A program made the position numbers and the translations under genes. The notes beneath the pieces were generated by a model. That model saw only the letters and a list, made by a program, of their open reading frames with translations, was not told the DNA's origin and ran no database searches. Source: Spongospora subterranea f. sp. subterranea (taxonomy: Eukaryota > Endomyxa: Phytomyxea > Phytomyxea > Plasmodiophorida). From it: 64,000 nucleotides of DNA. The stretch covers positions 1 through 64,000 of the forward strand of contig JAUGWO010000021.1 in assembly GCA_049724395.1 (NCBI GenBank). The letters are read 5' to 3'. How positions within the stretch are numbered: position 1 is the stretch's first letter; each line of letters begins with the position of its first letter. Below are positions 53,139-62,768 of the stretch, in pieces.

Positions 53139-54660
53139 CATTCCTATGTCGGAAGTTCTGCTTGGAAGACCTTTTTTGCGACGCTTGGGCATTGATGTCG
53201 ACGCGCTGATTTGTCTGATGGCAACCCATTCTGTGGATGAGAAACCTCGGGATCAGGAATATTTCGTTGACCATGTTTCCGAGGAGGCACCATCTCCAGG
53301 AAAAAACTCCCTGGGTGATATAAGAGCTACACTGGAGGAACGGTTAAATGACTGCTCGGCTCTCGATCCTCCGCCGTGGTTTCTGTCTGAGCTTCGCATG
53401 ATACTCTCTGAATTCGTTGATGTTTTCCGAATTTCGCTTTGTTCTGACCCCCCTGTTAATGTTACGCCTCTGCTATTGAAGCAACTCCCTGATGCTGCCC
53501 CGTTATTGGCAAACGCAAGGATTCTGTCTCCGGTTGCTCGCTCCTATATGCGATCGTGGATTACTGAATTAGAGAAGTGCGGATTAATTTTTGCAAATCA
53601 TAATCCGTCATGGGCACTACCTGCGTTCGTTGTTGATCCTTTCAAGAAGCCTCGCATGGTTATTGATATGGTTCCCGCGAACAAATCAATGGTAAAATTC
53701 TATTTTCCTATGCCTCACTTACAGTCTTTCGGATGTCACTTACGCAACTCTTCTGTTTATTTCACGTTGGATTGTTTCAAAGGATACTGGCAGTTTCCTG
53801 TTGAAGGTGATCTAGACTGTCAAAGTTTTGTAACCCCGTTTGGAGTATACACTCCAACCAGAGTCTGTCAAGGAAATTGCAATGGTGTTTTTGCCTTCCA
53901 AAGAGGAATGCATGAAATTTTTGGTGATTTAGTTCCTAGCCAACTGTTCATCTCCGAGCTCCGCCTTGACTTAAGAGATTGGCTAATTCTTATTCCCCTA
54001 GTTCGCTTTGCGCTCAACCACACTACGCCTCCCGATCGGCCGGCTGCTGTCACACTCTTTTGTGGCCTACCGCCCTCCTCACCATTGGATTCTATATGGA
54101 ACCCGAAATCCCAATCCATAGTCTCTGTCCCTCTAAATTCGGATCAACTCTTTGCTTTAGTGGAGGACCTTCGCCAAGCCCTGCAAAAGTGGCATAAACA
54201 TGTTGGGGAGACACGTGACCGACGGCGTCTAGCCGAAAATTGCGAATTAGGGTTAAACAAACTTTTCTGTGGGAGATTTTGTCTTAGATCAAATATTTTA
54301 AATGCTTTAAAAAATAAGTTGAAGGTTCTCTGGACCGGGCCCTTCCGTATAACAGCCGTAAATTCGGACTACGTTTTTACTGTTGAGGATATACATACGA
54401 AAAAATCCTCAATCTGCCAGGAACGAGAAGGCTGAATGCTGACTCACACTGAACATTGATCGGGAATCAGAGTACGTATTTTCCTCAGTTGGCCTGGATG
54501 TTCGCTATGATCCTAATACTTGTATTTGGGAAGCTTATATTTCATGGCTCGGTTTTGAAGAGATTGAAAATTCGTGGGAGCCGCTCCCAAACTTCTCGAG
54601 GACTGCCCGATTTTTATTAAGCGACGGCTCAAAGCTCTGAAATCATGCTCGCCCGAGCTG
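53065..54660 (+). pseudogene. Gypsy 3 RT start fused to integrase C-terminus
   Basis: The frame 53065-54435 includes the protease end (SEVLLGRPFLRRLGID), the RT segments PSWALPAFVVDPFKKPRMV, YFTLDCFKGYWQFPVEG and NGVFAFQRGMHEIFGDLVP. At about 53945 it jumps in frame to the integrase C-terminal region (LIPLVRFALNHTTPPDRPA) and the GPF module (KVLWTGPFRITAVNSDYV). After 54435 a chromodomain (AYISWLGFEEIENSWEP) follows in another frame to about 54600. The fused frame lacks every catalytic residue of RT palm, RNase H and integrase. Confidence 0.8.
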
Positions 54661-54680
54661 AAAGACTTCTTAGTTCGAGG

Positions 54681-54805
54681 TGGCGCGCCCTAGCGCTCTT
54701 CTCATACCTGTCCGTAATACCTGTCCGTACCCATTCCGTACGTATTATGAATACAGAGCTTTTTATTGACTGAACGTTCTAATTCAACGCCCTTGGGCTG
54801 CAACA
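54681..54805 (+). repeat. 3' LTR of gypsy 3
   Basis: This 125-bp LTR begins TGGCGCGCCCTAGCGCTC directly after the chromodomain region and ends GGGCTGCAACA. It differs from the 5' LTR at several positions, so the insertion is not very recent. Confidence 0.8.
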
Positions 54806-55100
54806 TTGGTGTGCAAGCGGCGGAATGGAGCCGATATAATCTAACAAATTCCAAAACATACTCACTTGACAATTGTGCCGATAACCCTCGAATCGGTTTA
54901 CGATTCCAGATTCGTCACCGACACTTGGAATATTTTATTGATTGGGAAGATATCCACCATCGGAACGGTCATGGGAACCAGCTGCCACGCTAAGAGCCAC
55001 GGATATGTTGGTGGACGAAGTTCAAGCCTTCCACAGGCAATATCCCGAAAGGGCAGGGCCGAGGATAAGACGCCCTAAGGGATAAGGCAGTATAATGTTA
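54806..55100 (+). pseudogene. Chromovirus 3' end, copy A (chromodomain tail and LTR start)
   Basis: Directly after the gypsy 3 LTR, frames read RHRHLEYFIDWE and SERSWEPAA-type chromodomain residues, with shifts, then a tail (FHRQYPERAGPRIRR) and a stop. A purine tract and TGTTAGGACC (about 55098) suggest an LTR start. Only this end of the element is present. Confidence 0.5.
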
Positions 55101-55515
55101 GGACCAACCTGTTCCATGTGCCCATCAGTCACGCAGGCGATTTGGACTGTCGAATAAATCCTTTTTGTAATGGGCTCCTGCAAGTACGCCTTCAGCGCGC
55201 GTCTGCTCGCGAGCAGATAGTCCATACAGGCGATTGAATGGTGGTTCCTTGCCTTCGTGCAGGTCAATGGTACAATCAAACTTCCTATGTTCAGGTAATT
55301 CGTCGCATTTCGCCTTATCAAAAACATCGAAGAAATCGGTGAACTTTCAGGTAGTCCACTTTGCTGTAATTGTGTGAAATTACATCATGATGCACCAAAA
55401 TGTAAGTCAAACGGGTACCCGGATTGCCAATGACCAAGAATTATTTAACCTGACGAGATGATGTGCGATTTCGCGTGGTTGACTGCCGAAAAATTTGCAC
55501 ATTGTCTAGGTAGCA
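55097..55515 (+). other. LTR-like start and unassigned sequence
   Basis: TGTTAGGACCAACC...CATCAGTCACGCA (55097-55138) recurs with small changes at 55684-55727, each time after the same chromodomain tail, so it is probably the first part of an LTR. The rest is unassigned. Confidence 0.4.
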
Positions 55516-55730
55516 TTGCGAGCCAATCGATTATTGGATTGTGATGGACGAGCTATGGCATCGGAACGGTCATGGGAACCAGCTGCTTCAGCAGTGATGA
55601 GTCCGTTGGCATGCAAATCACAGGCAATATCCCGAAAGGGCAGGGCCGAGGATATTGCCTGTGGAAGGCATAAGCAGTATACTGTTAGGACCATACCATG
55701 TTCCATGTGCCCATCAGTCACGCACTTAAT
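55516..55730 (+). pseudogene. Chromovirus 3' end, copy B
   Basis: A second, diverged copy of the same tail: MASERSWEPAASAVMSPLA, then the shared CAGGCAATATCCCGAAAGGG DNA and TGTTAGGACCA at 55684. It shares about 100 bp of high similarity with copy A. Both lack the rest of pol. Confidence 0.5.
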
Positions 55731-55739
55731 AAAGGGCGG

Positions 55740-55905
55740 CTACATAAAACACTGGCCGCACTAACTGGCCGCAGTTTCTTGGCCAGTTAGTGTGGCCAGT
55801 GTTTTCTGTAGGCCGCTGGTAGGGTGTGAATTAACCGGCCGCATTCACTGGCCTGATTGATCAAAGTAGGCCAGCGATTGCGGCCAGTTAATTCACACCC
55901 TAACT
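55740..55905. repeat. Two adjacent GGCC-rich hairpins
   Basis: Hairpin 1: arms 55741-55770 and 55781-55810 (28 of 30 bases pair), loop GCAGTTTCTT. Hairpin 2: arms AGGGTGTGAATTAACCGG.. (55821-55843) and 55879-55901 (22 of 23 pair). All contain TGGCC/GGCCA. They precede a TIR element that uses the same GGCC motif. Confidence 0.85.
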
Positions 55906-55925
55906 AGGGTGTAACAGAATTCACT

Positions 55926-57113
55926 GGCCGCACTAGCTGGCCAAAACCTGCAAAATTGTTTAGAAACTGGCTAAAAATTTGAAATTTCAAAGTCATAGTG
56001 TGTCTTAACTCTTCTTTCTACAGAGCTGATTCAGTTTCTCACATAATGCAGCGACGAACACCGTTAATTCACACAACAGGCCGGCCACATCTCAATGCTG
56101 CTGCTATGTGGAAGGCAGCTTCGAAAGCTGTCGTCTTTCCCATTACGTTTTCTAATTACAAAGGGAAAACTATCACAACTTCTTCATTTTTTTCTTGAAA
56201 TTGTTCAAGCGGGGCACATCCTATCAAGCGGCTGTTAGAAATGCATTCTTTTCATTGTATTAAATCTTAACATAGAACACATAATAAGAGAGACCACGGC
56301 TTTCGAATTTGCCTTCCACATAACAGGCTCTGCCGCGTTCTCCAGGTCGTTGTAATAATACCGACCAGGAATTTTGACGGTTTCTTGACGCAAGATGTGC
56401 ATAAAAATGTGAATCTGTGTCCGATGTGGATGAGATGCGAGCAACAAGACGCCAGTGGAACCCGTTAGCAGTAACTTGTTCATTACACATCAAGCTGTCA
56501 GATGCACACTCTACTGGCAGCTCGATCAACATGATATTCTCTGGCATTGATACAATCTCGCGAACATCTTTCGTAAGAACCTGGGAACCAAATGAATACA
56601 CAGCAACGGAACATGCTTTCAGCCTCTACCATATCACAGGCCGGGTCTGAGCAAAGTCGGTTGGTCATTTCCAATCGCTGTTGGAACAGCGGATAAGGCC
56701 CGCACAAACTTTGTAATGCAGAGTTATGACAACATCGTTGGCTTGTTTTGGGATGAAGTAATTTCTTAGATTTTGTGCAGCGAAACTGCCAATGGCATCG
56801 CTGCATCAAATTCGCTTTTTCCGACATCCGTTCGAACCTGTAACTGCATTCACCGCTGAAAGCCAGTGGAACGCCATCTTTGTCCAGCTGGTGTTCACTA
56901 CTGTTAACAGGCGAATATGCGAAGTCCTGTTCTTCGAAATCACACGCTTGCCAATCCATTCGCTTCACCATGACGAGAACTGAAATGCGGACATCACGAG
57001 ATATTCCGTTCGCCAGATTTTAGTTCGCGCAAAATGTGATATTCCACGTGACGCAGTTTCTAGCCAGTATGTGCGGCCAGCTTTTGCAGGTTTTGGCCAG
57101 CTAGTGCGCGGCC
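55926..57113 (-). mobile_element. TIR element carrying a USP-like frame
   Basis: The ends GGCCGCACTAGCTGGCC AAAACCTGC (55926-55951; written with a break) and its inverse (57086-57113, with a GC insertion) define an element of about 1.19 kb. Further GGCCAGC motifs lie just inside. It contains a minus-strand two-frame gene (56971-56260) and, at about 56100-56160, a plus-strand duplicate of that gene's C-terminal codons. Superfamily unknown; no target duplication seen. Confidence 0.55.
56260..56971 (-). pseudogene. USP-like (C19 cysteine-protease-like) protein, one frameshift
   Basis: The frame 56971-56498 shifts once near 56590 to 56601-56260. Together they give about 235 residues. QRCCHNSALQSLCGPYPLF resembles the Cys box of ubiquitin-specific proteases, RLCSDPACD a metal-binding knuckle, SMPENIMLIELPVE the mid-domain strand, and SHFYAHLAS...NSW then YYVFYVKI the His box and C-terminal strand. 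The Cys-box is not canonical (CCHNSAL rather than GN.C..N), so enzymatic activity is doubtful. The assignment rests on motif shape only. It lies wholly between the element's inverted repeats. Confidence 0.4.
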
Positions 57114-57547
57114 TATCCCCTCTACCGCGCGCGGTACAACCGCGCGCGGTTCAACCGCGCGAGATGCTTGGACAATCGCACAATAGGGTACACTATTGAC
57201 TGTGACACAGTCTAATAATGCAAAGATTTATATTGCACTGAGCGAGGATTGCGGATCGCAGTTTAGGGTTGCGGATCGCAGTTTAGAGTTGCGGATCACG
57301 TCATATGCCGAATCGATTCTCTCTTCATCTAGTGTCTTCTGTTTCAGTTCCAACAATGCAATCTTCGAGGTGGGGATTATTTCTACATATAATTAACGGT
57401 TCAATTATCTCTGATGGTTTTTGTTTAGTCAACTATCGCCTAGCACTTATGCTGCCGTCGCTGAGATGGCTGTATGGGAAAGGTGTTTTATTCTAATCGC
57501 ATACTGTTCTTCACCTTAACTCCTCTATAGTGATTCATCAGTAATCG
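57114..57547. repeat. CGCGCGGT repeats and a 20-bp tandem
   Basis: ACCGCGCGCGGT-type palindromes occur three times at 57123-57165. GTTGCGGATCGCAGTTTAG repeats about three times at 57246-57300. No gene is seen in the rest of this stretch. Confidence 0.7.
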
Positions 57548-57818
57548 CCGGTGATGTTTATCCATGCGATAGTGCCTCTTTTGATGCGAGGTATATTAAT
57601 AGCTTTGTTGTCTTTATAATGGTTCATTAATTCTTGTACTCAGTCGTTGTCCATCGCAAATTCGCTCGCCCGGTGATGTTTATCCATGCGATAGTGCCTC
57701 TTTTGATGCGAGGTATATCAATAGCTTTGTTGTCTTTATAATGGTTCATTAATTCTTGTACTCAGTCGTTGTCCATCGCAAATTCGCTCGCCCGGTGATG
57801 TTTATCCAGGCGATACAT
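57548..57818. repeat. 122-bp tandem duplication
   Basis: CCGGTGATGTTTATCCA begins units at 57548 and 57670, and a partial third at 57792. Units 1 and 2 are nearly identical (one T/C difference noticed). The MULE fragment starts right after the partial unit. Confidence 0.9.
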
Positions 57819-57820
57819 TC

Positions 57821-58373
57821 ATGGTCTACCAGGATCTGCTGTCCAAAATCCAAACTTTTGCGAGGTCACAAAATTTTCACGTCAACCGAAGCCCGCATCG
57901 AATGGATGCTCAGCGGGCAGTGAAATTGTTTGGGGTAGAGTCAATTGTCCAGCGCGGACGGTTTTATTGCAGACACGCTGCTTGTCCGTATCAAGTTTTG
58001 TTCACTGACGATTTTGCCAAAAACGTGTACATCATCAAGGAAAAGGGGTTCCGTCCCACACATTCCCACCCTTTAAACGCGGTCGTCAGTGTGCGAGGGG
58101 TCTCGTTTGCTCAAGTTCAACAAGACCTTACGCCGCAAGAGCTATATCTGATTCAGCAAGCCGGCCCAGCGTTGGGTTTGCCGCAATTGCGGAAGATGAT
58201 GCATCGTTTTTTTGAAAATAGAGAATACTCTCAAAGTCAGCTCCTTCATCGCGTGGTGGCCGAAGCGAAAAGAGAGATTTATGGGTTTTGACCCCGATTC
58301 CATGAACGAATTTATGAAATTTGGGGCGAAACCAATAACCGGATAAATGTGTTTTCCACATAGGATACGACAT
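57821..58373 (+). pseudogene. MULE transposase N-terminal fragment
   Basis: A 156-codon frame from ATG 57821 ends at 58291. It shows a FAR1/GCM1-like zinc-binding region (RGRFYCRHAACPYQVLF, THSHPLNAVV) and a helical linker (PALGLPQLRKMMHRFFE). After a one-base shift at about 58290 the DNA reads FDPDSMNEFMKFGAK, the segment shared with the fragments at 0.8 kb and 15.2 kb. The DDE domain is missing. Confidence 0.65.
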
Positions 58374-61300
58374 TTCATTTCAAGAATTGTCAGCGCCATT
58401 ATCCAATTTCCATGCATGGTGCCATACGCTCTGCAGTACGGAATTTAGGTTTCAACTGTCGTTGATGCCACCTTCAACATTTCCTTACAACCTTGTGTCA
58501 CTCCCATTCACTTCCTGATTGCTTAGGCAAGAGCAGATATCTGCAATGTCCCTAGCACCGTCGGAAACCGCTTCTATTATCGAAGAAAGCCTGCAGTTGT
58601 GCAGCCTTGCTGTCCCAGCCGGCTTAAAATTAGACATTGATTGTCTTCCGGGGCAGTCGCGTACTAACTGTTTCGGAAAGCCTCAACATGAAGCACAAAC
58701 TCTGCGTGCATCATTTCTCAAGAGGAATGTTTTCCGCTGCTGCGTCTCTCCCGGAGAAGTTGTCGACAGAGTTCAACAAACTATTGCTCGACTTTGCTCT
58801 ATGAAATTCTCAATCCAGATTCGTTCAATCAGATTGTGGACCATCTGGTAAACCGTTGCAATTGTTTTGAGAAAGCTCTGAACTTGTTAACGAAACTATT
58901 GCAAATTCCTAGAGAATTTGCCCAACGTTTTCTTCCCGAATTTTTTCGGCTGGACACGAGTCCACTCAAAGCTGAATCTAACAACGCAAATCAAGACGTC
59001 TGGCATTGATATCAGAAAGTTTAACTTGTTGGAGCTTGTCAAGCATCGAAGCACTCGTGACTCGGCAAGAACTGGAAGCCTTTCTGAAATTCGAAAAAAT
59101 GTTCTTCAATCGCATCGCTGGAGTTCCTATGTACGACAAATTGTGGACCAACCAGTTGTTGCTTGCGGACCAGTACTGTTCTAGTACACAACGTGCGATT
59201 GCAGGTTCCTGGTTGCATGTCATTGAACATTCCAATGCAATTACCAGTGATCAACATGCAGTTATACTGGACCTTGAAAGTCCGCTTCAAGATCAAAGTG
59301 CGCAGTTTTCTAGATCTTAATTACGGCCATGCTGATGTCAAGAATCAGACTGCATTGGCGGAGTCAACCATTGGAAAATGGTCGACTGTCGCGATCCAAA
59401 TCGAATATCCTCATGCAGATCATTTCAAAGGAACCCTCGTGATCTGAAATCCAGGCACTGGCATAATTCATCATGAACACTGAAGTCGAATGGCATCATA
59501 CTGCCATTGAGAAATGTTGAATGATGTTTGACATGTGGTCAATGGCATTTTGCGTTTTGCATGCATCATTTTCTTCGGCCACACAATTCATGCTCGATGC
59601 TAGAATGCAATCAAATAGTTGAGATAATGCAAACCAGCAGAGTTGATTTGGAAGGGTCAAGAGCAGACGTTGAACCATGGAATCACTATTGATGCCTCCT
59701 GGTGAACCAATAGCTGCCGCAATCCACTATCTCTAGATCTGTCCACAGACGGTTGACTGGAGTGCCAATACGGTTCATATTGAGCTAAAACGTTGATCGA
59801 CAGTGAACGAATATTCAAGAAATCCGTATGGTCGGAATGCATGGTGATGGTCATGTATCCGATTGGAAATGGTAATATCCGAAAGATCAAATGGCGAGAG
59901 CAATTATGGAACTCAATGAGCTAGAAATGCATAAGCGAAGTTCGAATATACGCAACAGAAAAGTTGCAAGGCATTGCATGAGTGAATGCGATAAGGTGAA
60001 AACTGGAATATTGAAAAGCGAATTTCGGGATTGGCGATTTTACTCCAATAGAGTTATGGCTCCACAGAAATGGAGACATTGTTCCAAATGGAAGTCCAGA
60101 CAATTCAGATTTGGTATTCGTCGTAAAATGCCACCATTCAAACGTATTCCTTTTCTGAGACGAAAGTCAACGTGTGGATTGAGACTCGCAAACTGTTCAT
60201 GTTCAGAACGCAATACTTAACAAAACTAGCCGATGCCTCAGTTTTCATCGACCATTGCAACATTTGATTGCAGCCAAAGGATTCTGAAATCAGATTTGGT
60301 TCCCTGCAATTACGGATTTTGGGATGGCAAGGAACGCATGTATGAAACCAAACTAAAACATAAGCCACTGATCTGACTGCTGCAAGAATACAGACAACTT
60401 GACATCCAGACTTGCGGTCTGAAATAATTGTTCGGACATCGATACAGGGGATCTGCAGATGTTCGAGATGCACAGATTCAGTCGAAATCGTGTTGGACAA
60501 AAGACCCTGCACCATCTTAGATTGCACCATCAGACAGGAACCGATAAAAAAAAAGAGCGATGAAATGTCGAAAAAGCGGAGACCATTCAGGTCGTTCAAT
60601 GCACAGCCATGGGATGTGGTGGCAAACAAAAAAGCTTTGAAGGACGATGATTTCATGGAAATTTCAGCACCACCATGAGCCAATTTTACAGCGCGGCAGC
60701 ATTCGAGCTGATGAAAAGATTCCATGACAAAGGCTGTTCAAAATCTGCAGCATGGCTCAAAATGTTGATCATGTGAAAGATTTGCTGAAACCGAATGGGT
60801 GATTCGCACTTGTCGGCAGTTCAGTGCAAGGAATTCGTTAACCGCTGACATGAAATTAGAACAAGCTTGAAAGGCGGCATTTTCGAAGCGGCAACAACCG
60901 AGCATTGAATGTCTCAATCTGACGAATATTTGCATTTGAGATTCTTACCAATCCTGGCATGATCCGCGCTTTAGGAATGGACCCTTTTGCGATCGAAGAC
61001 ACTATCGTGGGTTTAAGCAGAATTACTCGATGGCCAGATTTAATACAGATTTGCAATTTCGGCCTTTGATAGTCGCGAGGCCAGACAACGAATTCTGCTA
61101 CACATGTAAGTTCAGCTGGTGAGTGGTGGAATTCTATCAGCGAATCGAAGCCTAATTTGCTTCCGATGCCCATCAATCTTGGATGTTAATCACAGATTCA
61201 ATCAGCATCGGCGTGGATACAGAAATAACGAACTAATGGTTTCCTATTGCGGCTTGTTAGATGCAGCCATGATAGCAGTTGAATATTGGTCATACCTTTC

Positions 61301-61667
61301 AATATCAGGATCCGAATTGTAGCTGCAATCCACCAATTTGGCAGATTTGCATGCCAACGGTTCATCACTGCTGAAGAGTTGGGCACGATTCTCTCAAGAC
61401 AATCTCGATTGAGAATTGTCTGCAGCAATGCTATCCTAGCAATGCTGGCATTTTACAGGCAGAAAATGGGGTCGAAAAACTGTCTCGTCAGGTTAAATAG
61501 ATTCTTGGTCATTGGCATGTCCGGATACCCGTTTCCAACTTACATTTTGGGCATCATGATGTAATTTCAAATGCACAATTACGGCTAACGCAAATTCACA
61601 AAGCGAAAGCTGAAAGTTGGACAGCAGTACCTTCAGGTGCGCACAGTATATTTTCGATTCAGGTAAA
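58374..61667. other. Sparse region with unrecognised frames
   Basis: Plus-strand frames near 58519-59320 (for example IVDHLVNRCNCFEKALNLL and FEKMFFNRIAGVPMYDKLW) look protein-like but change frame. Minus-strand 60138-60725 is the longest uninterrupted frame (195 codons), without a domain I know. An internal echo exists: RILPFPIGYMTIT-like phrases near 59.85 kb. I cannot support a gene model here. It may be an old host gene or another TE. Confidence 0.3.
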
Positions 61668-61946
61668 ATGAGTAACATTCCTTTTCTCAAAGGTTGCAGT
61701 AAACCTCGTAAGCCTCTTCTGCAGCAGACAAGTTTGCACGCCTTCTTTGGCCGCCCATCAATTTTGACAGCGAAAGCCAGTGGCCAACAGTTTGTCTCTA
61801 AAAATGCCCTCGTTTCGCTCGAGATAGAGCTTCAGTGTACTGACTGCAACAAACCAATTCGGCAAGCGGCTCAAGCGCTGATTGCACATCGAAAAACGCA
61901 CTCTATAATGCAAGGTTGCGGACTGCGGACTGATAATGATGATTAG
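61668..61946 (+). CDS. Small protein with PIP-box-like and C2H2 zinc-finger motifs, 92 aa
   Basis: The start is ATG 61668 (MSNIPFLKGCSKPRKPLLQQ). Residues 20-27 (QTSLHAFF) match the PCNA-interacting PIP box pattern Qxx(L/I/M)xxFF, preceded by basic residues. Further on CTDCNKPIRQAAQALIAHRK and a following T-H give C-x2-C-x13-H-x3-H. PIP box followed by a single C2H2 finger is the N-terminal layout of Eco1/ESCO cohesin acetyltransferases; no acetyltransferase domain follows within the frame. It may be the first exon of such a gene, a fragment, or chance. No upstream or downstream partner is recognised. Confidence 0.4.
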   Translation: MSNIPFLKGCSKPRKPLLQQTSLHAFFGRPSILTAKASGQQFVSKNALVSLEIELQCTDCNKPIRQAAQALIAHRKTHSIMQGCGLRTDNDD

Positions 61947-62768
61947 TCCCTGAAAATCAACGAACATGTTTTGGAATTTGGCAACAGATTATGAAGGTGA
62001 GGTCCCGATTAGGAAAAACGCTGAAGCAGAGAACATGCCGTCGGTACAGTTACGCTGACAAAAGTCTGCAGAAATTTTAGAAGAATATAACGATTCTTCA
62101 AAGCTCTGCATTCATAATACAATGAATGCGGGCTGACACCAGATCGCAGCGTGGTAAATGATCAAAGATTGCGCTTTTGCTCCTCGCCACCTCGAAATGG
62201 AGAGGCGATTCAATCGTCCTTGGCTCATTCATTTCAGAAGGTTATGAGGAAGAGTTGGGACGCAGGTGCGAGAACGTCGTGTTAATGGCCTAAAAGCCAA
62301 TTCAACCTGGATCAGGGACCGAGCATGCCAACCAGCTTCCCAAATACAACTCTATTAGGATCATACATGAACATCCAGGACATCTTTGATCTCAAATCTC
62401 GCGCCATCATGCGAGAATTGATGCACCATCAGATCGACTTGGGTTCAGAATCCGTCAGATGAACCTAATCACAAGAAATTGGCAGCATTGCAAAGCATTT
62501 TTTCGTATGTATATTCAAAGTTTCATCAGAATTTGCTTTATACGGCAATTTTCTCAGTCAGAGAACCTTCAACTTATTTTTTAAAGAATGGGTTTTACAA
62601 GTATTTGATACACAACAAAATCTCAAATCAGAAAAGTTTGGGGAATAATTCGCCTAGAATTTTCGGCTAGAATTCGAAAACGTGATCTGGGAAACATGAC
62701 CATGCGAAAACTTGCCTTTTGCAGGGCTTCAATCCGCGACAAAAAAGATCCTCCATCTATTGCGTGAG
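61947..62768. other. Stretch without a recognised gene
   Basis: No convincing frame or repeat. If the PIP-box frame is a first exon, later exons should be here, but I could not find an acetyltransferase motif on either strand. Confidence 0.4.

Larger units (their letters stand above)
51373..54805 (+). mobile_element. Ty3/gypsy retrotransposon 3, internally deleted
   Basis: LTRs at 51373-51494 and 54681-54805 begin TGRYGCGCCYTAGCGCTC and end GGGCTGCAACA, with a few differences and a 4-bp TATT-type indel. The interior has gag, protease, the RT fingers/palm start, then directly the integrase C-terminus and chromodomain. RT catalytic box, RNase H and integrase core are missing, so it can only be mobilised in trans. 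I see no target duplication. A second copy is at 62770-64000 on the minus strand. Confidence 0.85.

Noticed and set aside
54805-54815. Target-site duplication for gypsy 3
   Set aside because: The five bases beyond the two LTRs (GCGGA before, TTGGT after) do not match. None is claimed.
57548-57818. CRISPR-like direct repeats
   Set aside because: The units are 122 bp, directly adjacent with no spacers, and only two and a fraction copies exist. It is an ordinary tandem duplication in eukaryotic DNA.
60138-60725. 195-codon minus-strand frame as a gene
   Set aside because: It is open but has no recognisable domain, and neighbouring frames on both strands look equally plausible. I described the region instead of calling a gene.
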